Source: Pseudomonadota bacterium
GTDB taxonomy: Bacteria; CALINM01
Direction of reading: 5' to 3'
Length of the DNA: 36,811 nucleotides
NCBI GenBank assembly: GCA_026418415.1
Contig: JAOABK010000017.1
Coordinates: forward strand, 1 to 36,811
The notes under the pieces were generated by a model, which saw only the letters and a program-made list of their open reading frames with translations, did not search any database and had not been told where the DNA came from. Position numbers and translations under genes: made by a program. The stretch's first letter is position 1. Each line of letters starts with the position of its first letter. Positions 1 to 6,993 of the stretch are shown here, one piece after another.

Positions 1-1
1 A

Positions 2-706
2 GATAAGATCCTTAAGGAAATGGATCAGGTCTTTCTCATTAAAAGGGGTGAGATACCATCAAAAGAAGAGCTTGAATACATGATGATCGCGAGACACACT
101 CCTGGTATTTATGAGAAATTAAAAAAATCAGTTGTTGGTATAGCAGGTCTTGGTGGGTTGGGTTCTAATATCGCTATAGCTCTTGCAAGGGTTGGGGTTG
201 GGCATCTTGTGATTGCTGATTTCGATGTTGTTGAGCCTTCAAATCTAAATAGACAGCAATATTACATCGAACAAATAGGGCTTTTTAAAACAGATGCTCT
301 TTCTTATCATCTAAAAAGGATAAATCCCTTTATTTCCCTTTCTACTCATACTGTTATTCTTAATCCTGAAAATATTCCAGAAATTTTTTCTAATTGTGAT
401 GTAGTCGTTGAAGCCTTTGATAGGGCTGATATGAAAACTATGTTAATACATACTGTTCTTGAGAAACTACCTAATTCTTATATTGTTGCTGCATCAGGGC
501 TTGCAGGGTATGGTCCAAATAATGATATAGTTACAAGACGTATTGCAAAAAAACTATTTGTTGTTGGAGATCTTGTCAGCGAAGCAAAACCTGGTAGTGG
601 GCTTATGGCACCCCGTGTGGGTATTGCAGCCCATCATCAAGCAAATCAGGTAGTTAGGATAATCTTAGGAGAATTTGATGAATTTGAAAAAGAAAGGGAT
701 GAATAG
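2..706 (+). CDS. thiF: ThiF family adenylyltransferase for sulfur carrier ThiS (5' partial)
   Basis: E1-like enzyme that adenylates the C-terminus of ThiS so that it can be converted to a thiocarboxylate for thiazole synthesis. The Rossmann ATP-binding stretch reads GIAGLGGLGSN and is followed by DFDVVEPSNLNRQQY, the hallmark of the short ThiF family 2 of anaerobes. There are no CxxC zinc pairs and no obvious equivalent of the E. coli persulfide cysteine. The first ATG is at 20, but the frame stays open to the window edge. The residues before the domain (KEMDQVFLIKRGEIPSKEEL) resemble the end of a ThiS-like domain as seen in ThiS-ThiF fusions, so I infer that the true start lies outside the window. 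The end overlaps thiD. Identity is firm; the fused N-terminus is inferred. Confidence 0.88.
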   Translation, partial: DKILKEMDQVFLIKRGEIPSKEELEYMMIARHTPGIYEKLKKSVVGIAGLGGLGSNIAIALARVGVGHLVIADFDVVEPSNLNRQQYYIEQIGLFKTDALSYHLKRINPFISLSTHTVILNPENIPEIFSNCDVVVEAFDRADMKTMLIHTVLEKLPNSYIVAASGLAGYGPNNDIVTRRIAKKLFVVGDLVSEAKPGSGLMAPRVGIAAHHQANQVVRIILGEFDEFEKERDE

Positions 707-2051
707 ACCAAAGAGGCTACTTATAATTGCAGGTTCAGATCCTACTGCAGGGGCTGGTGTGCAGGCTGATTTGAAAACTGCTTCTGCTATTGGTGTTTAT
801 GGTTTAACAGTCATAACATCTATAACTGCCCAAAACACCAAGGGTGTACAGGGTGTATTTAATCTTTCTGATGAGTACGTAGAATCGCAATTGAATTCTA
901 TTTTAGAAGATGTTGAATTCGATGGGATAAAAATTGGCATGATTGGAGAGGATAGAATTGCTAAGGTTATAGAAAAATTTATTAAAAAGCAGAAAAAAAT
1001 AATAGTTTTGGATCCTGTGCTTGTAGCTCAAAGCGGTGGTATTCTTGCGAATAAAAAATATATTGAATCATTATTCCCCTTCTGCGATTTGATTACACCA
1101 AATGCCTTTGAGGCAGAGAAATTAGCAGGGATTAAAATTAAAACTCTGAATGATGTATTAAAGGCTGGTAAAGAATTGTTGAAAAAGGCAAAAAGGGTGC
1201 TAATAAAAGGTGGTGACTCAAAAATTGATTTTGATATTTATTTTGAGAGTAATCTAATTCATAAATTTCCTATAGAAAGGCTTGATACTAAAAACACTCA
1301 TGGTACTGGCTGTAGTCTTGCGACGGCAATAGCGTCATATTTAATTTTAGGTTTTGATTATGTCTCTGCCATATCTAAGGCAAGGGAGTTAATTTACAAA
1401 GCCCTGCAAAATGGTTTAGAGTTGGGTAGTCAGTTTGGTACGATTGACCAGTTTGCAACGTTGAAAGAAGATGCTAAAAGATATGAGATTATTGAGCATC
1501 TTAAGTTAGCTTTTGAAAGCATTAAAAATGAAAATATAGGTTATCTTGTGCCAGAGATTCAGACTAACTTTGTTTATGCCCTTCCCAATGCTAAGAATTA
1601 TAGAGATGTAGCTGGTTTCCCAGGAAGAATCATAAATTTTAAAGGTAATCTATGTGCTCTTTCATCACCAGAGTTTGGGGCATCTAAGCATGTAGCATCT
1701 CTTGTTTTATCTGCTAAAAGGTTTTATCCAGAGATTTCTTCAGCAATAGCCTTGAGATACATCCCTGAACTAATACCTTTACTTAAAAAGGCAGGCTTAA
1801 GAGTCTCTAATTTTGATAGAAAAAAGGAACCAAAGAATATTAAAGAAAAAGAAGGTAGTAGTCTTGATTGGGGTGTGAGTGAAGCATTAAAAAATACATC
1901 GGTAATGCCAGATATAATTTATGATTTAGGAGATGTAGGGAAAGAGCCAGTGATAAGGGTTTTTGGTAATAACCCATTCGAAGTTGTAGAAAAGGTAATA
2001 AAAATAAAAAAGATATGGGAAAGTAAAAATGTTAGAGTTTCAAAAGATTAA
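678..2051 (+). CDS. thiD: Bifunctional HMP/HMP-P kinase - thiamine-phosphate synthase (ThiD-ThiN fusion)
   Basis: The N-terminal half (about 8-265) is ThiD, which phosphorylates hydroxymethylpyrimidine and its monophosphate. It has the ribokinase-like start IAGSDPTAGAGVQADLKT, the DPVLVAQSGG segment and the catalytic THGTGCS loop. The C-terminal half (about 275-450) is a ThiN domain, with VAGFPGRI, FGASKH, a KKEP segment, KEGSSLDWG and DLGDVGKEP. ThiN is the thiamine-phosphate synthase used by many archaea and some bacteria in place of ThiE, and ThiD-ThiN fusions are well known. ATG 678 is preferred because AGGAG lies six bases upstream; TTG 675 and ATG 699 are alternatives. It overlaps thiF by 29 bases and the next gene by 23. 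Confidence 0.93.
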   Translation: MNLKKKGMNRPKRLLIIAGSDPTAGAGVQADLKTASAIGVYGLTVITSITAQNTKGVQGVFNLSDEYVESQLNSILEDVEFDGIKIGMIGEDRIAKVIEKFIKKQKKIIVLDPVLVAQSGGILANKKYIESLFPFCDLITPNAFEAEKLAGIKIKTLNDVLKAGKELLKKAKRVLIKGGDSKIDFDIYFESNLIHKFPIERLDTKNTHGTGCSLATAIASYLILGFDYVSAISKARELIYKALQNGLELGSQFGTIDQFATLKEDAKRYEIIEHLKLAFESIKNENIGYLVPEIQTNFVYALPNAKNYRDVAGFPGRIINFKGNLCALSSPEFGASKHVASLVLSAKRFYPEISSAIALRYIPELIPLLKKAGLRVSNFDRKKEPKNIKEKEGSSLDWGVSEALKNTSVMPDIIYDLGDVGKEPVIRVFGNNPFEVVEKVIKIKKIWESKNVRVSKD

Positions 2052-3351
2052 AGAGTTATCTGAAAAAAAGTCTGAATTTGATAAAGGGAGATTTGATGAG
2101 ATAATTCATAAATCGATCTCTTTTGAAGAATTAAGTCTTGATGAAATTTCTTTTCTCTTAGGAATAGAAGATAGGGATGTAGTTTCTGATTTGTGTAAAT
2201 GGGCTTTTGAAATTAAGAGGCTCGTTTTTGGTGATAGAATTGTCCTTTTTGCTCCACTCTATCTTTCAAATGAATGCTCTAATAAATGTTTGTATTGTGG
2301 CTTTCAAAGTGGTAATGAGTATGAAGTTAGAAAAACATTAAGTGTGGAAGAAGCGGTTAATGAGGCAAAATTCCTTACAAAGCGAGGCTTTAGAAGGACA
2401 TTGCTTGTAACTGCTGAAAACAAAAAAATATGTGGGGTTGATTATATCACTAAAATTGTAAAGGCGCTTTATGATGAAACTGATATGAATATTTTACATC
2501 TAAATTCTGCACCGATGGAGGTTGATGAATTAAGGCAAATTCGTGAGATTGGCGTGGGGGTTTTTCAGGTATTTCAAGAAACCTATCATGAAGAGACTTA
2601 CAGAAAATACCATGTGTCAGGAAAGAAAAAGGATTTTTACTATAGGTTGACCTGCATGGATAGAGCACTTACCGCTGGTTTCAAAGACGTTGGTATTGGC
2701 TGTCTATTAGGCCTTTATGATTATCGCTTTGATGTCCTTGCAACTATAGAACACGCGAAATATTTGAAAAAAAATTATGGAACCTATCCCCATACAATTT
2801 CAGTTCCAAGGTTAAGATATGCAAAGGGAGCTTTGGTAGAAAATCCGCCATATCCAGTAGATGATACAACCTTTAAAAAGATAGTTGCAGTTTACAGATT
2901 GGCGGTTCCCACTTCTGGTATTGTAATATCAACGAGGGAACCAGCTTTATTAAGAGATGAAATTTTAGAGTGTGGTGCTTCTCAAATAAGCGCAGAATCC
3001 TCAACCGCTCCAGGTGGGTATACTGGCAAGGTTTTAAACGAAGAAGGAGCACAGTTTACACTTAATGATACACGTAGTTTAGAGGATGTTATTATATCGA
3101 TTCTTGAGAAAAATATGTTGCCCAGTTTTTGTACTTCCTGTTATAGAAAGGGTAGAGAAGGTGGAGTTTTCCATGATCTTGCTATAAAGGGACATATTAA
3201 AGATTTTTGCGAAGAGAATGCTATTAACACCTTCTTAGAATATATTAAAAATCTTGAGGATACTGCAAAGAAGGAGAGAATGTTAGAACTTTTTGATCGG
3301 ATTTATAAGAATAATCAGGCTAAGGAGAAGATGGTTTGCGTGTTAAAGTAA
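2029..3351 (+). CDS. thiH: Radical SAM tyrosine lyase, ThiH/HydG family (2-iminoacetate synthase in thiamine operon)
   Basis: In the thi context this should cleave tyrosine to dehydroglycine and p-cresol for the thiazole ring. The radical SAM cluster motif CX3CX2C is at C83, C87 and C90. The body strongly resembles the ThiH/HydG family: FQETYHEETY, MDRALTAGF, DVGIGCLLGLYDYRFDVL, PHTISVPRLR, ISTREP. The C-terminus is unusual for a thi gene. SFCTSCYRKGREG plus a later Cys gives C368-X2-C371-X22-C394, the spacing of the second iron-sulfur cluster that distinguishes HydG (hydrogenase maturase) from classical ThiH. Length (440 aa) lies between ThiH (about 370) and HydG (about 470). Position between thiD and thiS argues for a thiamine role. 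ATG 2029 overlaps thiD; the stop overlaps thiS by 16 bases. Confidence 0.87.
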   Translation: MLEFQKIKELSEKKSEFDKGRFDEIIHKSISFEELSLDEISFLLGIEDRDVVSDLCKWAFEIKRLVFGDRIVLFAPLYLSNECSNKCLYCGFQSGNEYEVRKTLSVEEAVNEAKFLTKRGFRRTLLVTAENKKICGVDYITKIVKALYDETDMNILHLNSAPMEVDELRQIREIGVGVFQVFQETYHEETYRKYHVSGKKKDFYYRLTCMDRALTAGFKDVGIGCLLGLYDYRFDVLATIEHAKYLKKNYGTYPHTISVPRLRYAKGALVENPPYPVDDTTFKKIVAVYRLAVPTSGIVISTREPALLRDEILECGASQISAESSTAPGGYTGKVLNEEGAQFTLNDTRSLEDVIISILEKNMLPSFCTSCYRKGREGGVFHDLAIKGHIKDFCEENAINTFLEYIKNLEDTAKKERMLELFDRIYKNNQAKEKMVCVLK

Positions 3352-3536
3352 ATGGTAAAGAATATGAATTGCCAGAAAATCTCACAGTTTTGCAAATGCT
3401 CAATTTTTTTAAAATAAATCATAATTTTGTAGCAGTGGAACGTAATAAGGAAATAGTCTCAAGAAAGGATTGGGAGAATGTGAAGGTTTGTGACGGAGAT
3501 GTGTTTGAAATTGTTACCTTTGTAGGTGGTGGTTAA
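3336..3536 (+). CDS. thiS: Sulfur carrier protein ThiS
   Basis: Small ubiquitin-fold protein of 66 residues whose C-terminal glycine is adenylated by ThiF and converted to a thiocarboxylate, the sulfur donor to ThiG. It shows the family pattern MRVKVNGKEYELPENLTVLQML near the start and ends in FVGGG, one glycine more than the usual GG tail. The start is TTG, chosen because AAGGAG lies eight bases upstream and the sequence from there matches the expected N-terminus exactly. The gene begins inside the end of thiH, so translation is probably coupled. Confidence 0.92.
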   Translation: MRVKVNGKEYELPENLTVLQMLNFFKINHNFVAVERNKEIVSRKDWENVKVCDGDVFEIVTFVGGG

Positions 3537-3557
3537 AAATTTTCATAGGGAGGCAAT

Positions 3558-4331
3558 ATGAGTGAAGATTATCTTGTTATTGGAGACAAAAAATTTAAAT
3601 CCAGATTATTTGTGGGGACAGGTAAATACTCTACACCAGAATTAATGCTTGGTGCAATTGAGGCATCAGGTGCAGAAGTTGTTACTGTTGCATTAAGGCG
3701 GATGAATATTGAAGGACAACAAAGAACAATCCTTGATTACTTGGCAGAAATTAACTGTACCATATTACCTAATACAGCAGGTTGTTACACAGCAGAAGAG
3801 GCTATAAGAACAGCAAGGCTTGCAAGGGAGTTGGGCTTGAGCAATATGGTCAAATTAGAGGTAATAGGCGATCAAAAAACGCTTTTTCCAGATAACGAGG
3901 CCTTACTTGAGGCTGCAAGGGTCCTTGTCAAAGAAGGCTTTATTGTTCTGCCCTATACTAATGATGATCCAGTTATGGCAAAAAAATTAGAGGATATTGG
4001 TTGTGCGGCGGTAATGCCTTTGGGGGCGCCGATTGGTTCTGGGCTTGGTATTAGAAACCCCTATAATATAAGGATTATCCTTGAAACTGTTAGGGTCCCA
4101 GTTATAGTAGATGCAGGGGTTGGTACCGCTTCTGATGCCTCTTTCGCTATGGAGCTTGGTTGTGCGGGTGTTTTAATGAATACAGGTATAGCGGGAGCAA
4201 AGGATCCTATTAAAATGGCAAAGGCAATGAGGTTAGCGGTTGAGGCGGGAAGACTTGCCTATTTAGCTGGTCGAATCCCCAAAAAACTTTATGCTTCTGC
4301 CTCAAGTCCTATGGATAATCTTATAGAGTAG
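3558..4331 (+). CDS. thiG: Thiazole synthase ThiG
   Basis: Condenses 1-deoxyxylulose 5-phosphate, dehydroglycine and ThiS thiocarboxylate into the thiazole phosphate carboxylate. It is a TIM-barrel of 257 residues, the usual family length. Visible family motifs are [36 protein letters not shown], the Schiff-base lysine segment [19 protein letters not shown] and [13 protein letters not shown] good ribosome site (GGGAGG) precedes ATG 3558. It lies directly after thiS, as in many thi operons. Confidence 0.96.
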   Translation: MSEDYLVIGDKKFKSRLFVGTGKYSTPELMLGAIEASGAEVVTVALRRMNIEGQQRTILDYLAEINCTILPNTAGCYTAEEAIRTARLARELGLSNMVKLEVIGDQKTLFPDNEALLEAARVLVKEGFIVLPYTNDDPVMAKKLEDIGCAAVMPLGAPIGSGLGIRNPYNIRIILETVRVPVIVDAGVGTASDASFAMELGCAGVLMNTGIAGAKDPIKMAKAMRLAVEAGRLAYLAGRIPKKLYASASSPMDNLIE

Positions 4332-4341
4332 GAGAAAAAAT

Positions 4342-4941
4342 TTGCTTCCAAGGATTTGCATTGTAACTGATAGAAAGTTAGTGGGAGATGGGTTTTTAGT
4401 TACAATGCAAAAATTAATTGAGAATGGTTTTAATTTCATACAGTTAAGAGAAAAGGATTTAAATGCCAAAGAACTATATTTATTAGCAAAAAAAATAATA
4501 GACTTAAGGGGAGATAAAGTTAGGCTTGTTATTAATGATAGGGTTGATGTAGCGTATGTGGTTGGAGCAACGGGTGTGCATTTAGGGGCAAATAGCCTTC
4601 CATCTTGTATTGTGAAAGAAAAATTTGAAGGGTTAATAGTAGGAATTTCAGTCCACAGTAAAGAAGAGTTAGAAAAAAATAGCGGTTATGACTATGTTTT
4701 TTTTGGGAATGTATTTGAGACTGATTGTAAGCCAGGTATTACTGGCAAAGGTCTGGATTTATTAAAAAACATAGTTGAAATGACAGATAAGCCTGTTTAT
4801 GCAATAGGAGGAATCACCCCTGATAATGTTTTAGAGGTTCTTAGAACAGGTGTCTATGGTGTGGCTGTGAGAAGTTTGGCTTTTAAGGGGTTAGATGAAA
4901 TGTTGAGGTTAAGAAAACTTATTGGAGAATATTATGGATAA
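4342..4941 (+). CDS. thiE/tenI: ThiE/TenI family protein; probably TenI-type thiazole tautomerase rather than thiamine-phosphate synthase
   Basis: A 199-residue TIM-barrel with QLREKDL, INDRVDVA, GVHLG and AIGGITPDN, shared by thiamine-phosphate synthase ThiE and thiazole tautomerase TenI. Details lean to TenI. After GVHLG the sequence is ANSLP, so the second Mg-binding Asp of ThiE (GQxD; Asp112 in B. subtilis from memory) is replaced by S85. The phosphate-loop region reads GNVFETDCKPG, like GHVFPTDCKKG of B. subtilis TenI and unlike GPxFPTxTK of ThiE. The length also fits TenI. However, the TenI catalytic His is Asn123 here. A coupling enzyme is already present as the ThiN domain. The start is TTG with GGAG upstream. 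Automatic pipelines would probably call this thiE. Confidence 0.85.
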   Translation: MLPRICIVTDRKLVGDGFLVTMQKLIENGFNFIQLREKDLNAKELYLLAKKIIDLRGDKVRLVINDRVDVAYVVGATGVHLGANSLPSCIVKEKFEGLIVGISVHSKEELEKNSGYDYVFFGNVFETDCKPGITGKGLDLLKNIVEMTDKPVYAIGGITPDNVLEVLRTGVYGVAVRSLAFKGLDEMLRLRKLIGEYYG

Positions 4942-6202
4942 AAAAGATGTGAGTTATTTAAAGAAAATTGCGAAGATAGAAGAGATTAGTTATGAGAACC
5001 TAATACAGGGTATTAATGAGGGCAAGATAGTCTTTTTTAAAAACAAAAAAAGAGATACTAAACCTATGGCGGTTGGAAAGGATTTAACAGTAAAGATAAA
5101 TGCCAACATTGGTACATCAATGAAATGTAATGATATTTCTTTGGAGTTAAAAAAGGTAAAAGTCTGTGAAGAGGCTGGTGCAGATGCGATTATGGACCTT
5201 TCAACAGGGGGTGATATTGATAAAATTAGAAAAGAAATTTTAAATACTACCAACCTACCTTTAGGTACTGTTCCCATATACGAAGTGGCTTATGATATTA
5301 TGGTGAAGAAGAAAAAGGGGATAGAAAAACTTGATTTTTCCCATTTCATAGAAGTGATGGAAAAACAGGCGGAACAGGGTGTAGATTTTATGACCATCCA
5401 TTGTGGTATAACTCTAAATTCACTTAAGAGATTGGAAAGAAGCAAAAGGGTTATGGGGGTTGTGTCAAGAGGGGGCGCATTACTTGTAGAATGGATGAAA
5501 AAAAATAAAAAAGAAAATCCTCTATATGAAAACTTTCAAGAAATTTTAAAAGTTGCGAAGAAATTTAATATAGTGATTAGTCTGGGAGATGGCTTAAGAC
5601 CTGGCTCAACTCTCGATGCTACAGATGGTCCACAGATTGAGGAGCTGATAACATTGGGTGAGCTTGTAATAGAATGCAGGAAAGCAGGTGTTCAGGTGAT
5701 TGTCGAAGGACCAGGGCATGTACCAATTAACCAAATAGAGACAAATATAAAACTACAAAAAGCTCTTTGCCATGAATCACCTTTTTATGTTCTTGGTCCC
5801 CTTGCAACAGATATTGGTGCTGGTTATGATCATATAGTGTCTGCCATTGGTGGAGCTTGGGCAGCTTACTTTGGCGCAGATTTTCTTTGTTATGTTACAC
5901 CTGCTGAGCATTTGCATTTGCCAAATATTGAAGATGTGAGAATGGGAGTGATTGCATCAAAGATTGCAGCCCATTGCGCTGATCTTGCAAGGGGTAAGAA
6001 GAGGGCATGGGAATTGGAAAGAAGGATGTCTGAAAGCAGATTCAAACTGAACTGGGAGGGACAGATTCAAAATGCCCTTGATTCTTATAGTGTAAAGAAA
6101 ATTGTTGAAAGAGAAAAACAAAGGAAAGAAGAGCCTTGTTCTATGTGTGGGGATTTGTGTTCCATAAAAACATCTGAAAGAAGTTTAAAAAAGGTGAAAT
6201 AG
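4934..6202 (+). CDS. thiC: Phosphomethylpyrimidine synthase ThiC
   Basis: Radical SAM-like enzyme that rearranges aminoimidazole ribotide into HMP phosphate. Length is 422 residues, the short form common in anaerobes and archaea. Typical segments are KINANIGTS, GADAIMDLSTGGD, VDFMTIHCGI, SRGGALLVEWM, SLGDGLRPGS, VEGPGHVPINQIE and YVTPAEHLHLP. The C-terminal cluster motif is CSMCGDLC (CX2CX3C), as in this subgroup. ATG 4934 is preferred to TTG 4922 because GGAG at 4924-4927 is correctly placed for it. It overlaps the preceding gene by eight bases and closes the visible thiamine pathway genes. Confidence 0.95.
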   Translation: MDKKDVSYLKKIAKIEEISYENLIQGINEGKIVFFKNKKRDTKPMAVGKDLTVKINANIGTSMKCNDISLELKKVKVCEEAGADAIMDLSTGGDIDKIRKEILNTTNLPLGTVPIYEVAYDIMVKKKKGIEKLDFSHFIEVMEKQAEQGVDFMTIHCGITLNSLKRLERSKRVMGVVSRGGALLVEWMKKNKKENPLYENFQEILKVAKKFNIVISLGDGLRPGSTLDATDGPQIEELITLGELVIECRKAGVQVIVEGPGHVPINQIETNIKLQKALCHESPFYVLGPLATDIGAGYDHIVSAIGGAWAAYFGADFLCYVTPAEHLHLPNIEDVRMGVIASKIAAHCADLARGKKRAWELERRMSESRFKLNWEGQIQNALDSYSVKKIVEREKQRKEEPCSMCGDLCSIKTSERSLKKVK

Positions 6203-6217
6203 GGAGAGAAATGTTTT

Positions 6218-6745
6218 GTGGAAAATTATGAGCTAAAAGAAATTATAGGTGAAAAACAGATTAAGGAGAAGATTTTAGTTCTTTCTGAAAAAATTAATAG
6301 TTTTTTTCAAAATAGCAGTTTTATCGCCATAGGTGTACTCAAAGGTGCTCTTTTTTTTATGGCCGATTTGATTCCCCATCTAAGAAATTGTGAAACCTAT
6401 GATTTTATTCAGGCGAAATCTTACGAAGGAAGTGAATCGACAGGAAGTATTAAAATTTTAAAAGAGCCATCAACCTTATTAGAAAACAAAAATGTGTTAG
6501 TGATAGAAGATATACTTGATACAGGCATCACTGCAACTGCCATAAAGGATTATCTATTAAAAAAAGGAGCAAAGAATATTTATTTTTGTGCGCTTCTTGA
6601 TAAACCATCGAGGAGAATTAAGCAAATTGTTCCTGATTTTTGTGGGTTTGTTATTGATAATTATTTTGTTGTTGGATATGGTTTGGATTATGAAGAAAAA
6701 TTCAGGGAAAAGAGAGGGATATATATATTTAAACTTAAAGATTAA
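6218..6745 (+). CDS. hpt: Hypoxanthine phosphoribosyltransferase
   Basis: Purine salvage enzyme transferring ribose 5-phosphate from PRPP to hypoxanthine or guanine. The PRPP-binding loop is VLVIEDILDTGITATA (about 89-104). VLKGALFFMADL near residue 41 and the KPSRR/DNYFVVGYGLDY region near the C-terminus complete the family pattern. It is 175 residues, the normal length. The start is GTG 6218, about nine bases after GGAGAG; a nearby ATG at 6209 is in another frame and closes quickly. The 15-base gap after thiC makes co-transcription with the thi genes likely. Its last 11 bases overlap the convergent zinc-ribbon gene. Confidence 0.94.
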   Translation: MENYELKEIIGEKQIKEKILVLSEKINSFFQNSSFIAIGVLKGALFFMADLIPHLRNCETYDFIQAKSYEGSESTGSIKILKEPSTLLENKNVLVIEDILDTGITATAIKDYLLKKGAKNIYFCALLDKPSRRIKQIVPDFCGFVIDNYFVVGYGLDYEEKFREKRGIYIFKLKD

Positions 6746-6947
6746 TATTGCTAACCTTTGAACGAAGCATTTTTTCTAATACATCTCTACCAATAAAGTC
6801 TTTTAGGCTACTACCTGATTCATCTAAAACATCAATAAGTTTCCAATTACATTTACAGCGAGCAATAATTATGTTATAATTTTTTATCTTATGTTCTTCT
6901 TTTATGATAGATTCACCGCATTTTTTGCAGGTTTTATTCTTTCCCAT
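6735..6947 (-). CDS. Small zinc-ribbon-like hypothetical protein
   Basis: 70-residue protein with four cysteines spaced like a zinc ribbon: C7-X2-C10, then twenty residues, then C31-X-C33 (TCKKCGE ... ARCKCNW). The C-terminal half is a charged helix-like segment without recognisable motifs. I start it at ATG 6947. The longer open frame to 7088 runs into the helicase gene, and its extra residues are low complexity (runs of F, L and I), so they are unlikely to be coding. No clear ribosome site precedes ATG 6947. It is convergent with hpt (11-base overlap) and divergent from the helicase. The function is unknown, and a fortuitous frame cannot be excluded. Confidence 0.5.
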   Translation of the reverse strand: MGKNKTCKKCGESIIKEEHKIKNYNIIIARCKCNWKLIDVLDESGSSLKDFIGRDVLEKMLRSKVSNINL

Positions 6948-6993
6948 GAAATGAAATACTATAAGAAAAAAGAAAAAATTTAAAGGAAAAAAA

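Noticed and set aside
1-6202. TPP riboswitch controlling the thi genes
   Set aside because: No intergenic space in this part of the operon is long enough to hold one; any such element would lie upstream of the window.
6925-6965. Promoter for the helicase with TTGCAG and TACTAT
   Set aside because: The spacing is 26 bases, far outside the sigma-70 range.
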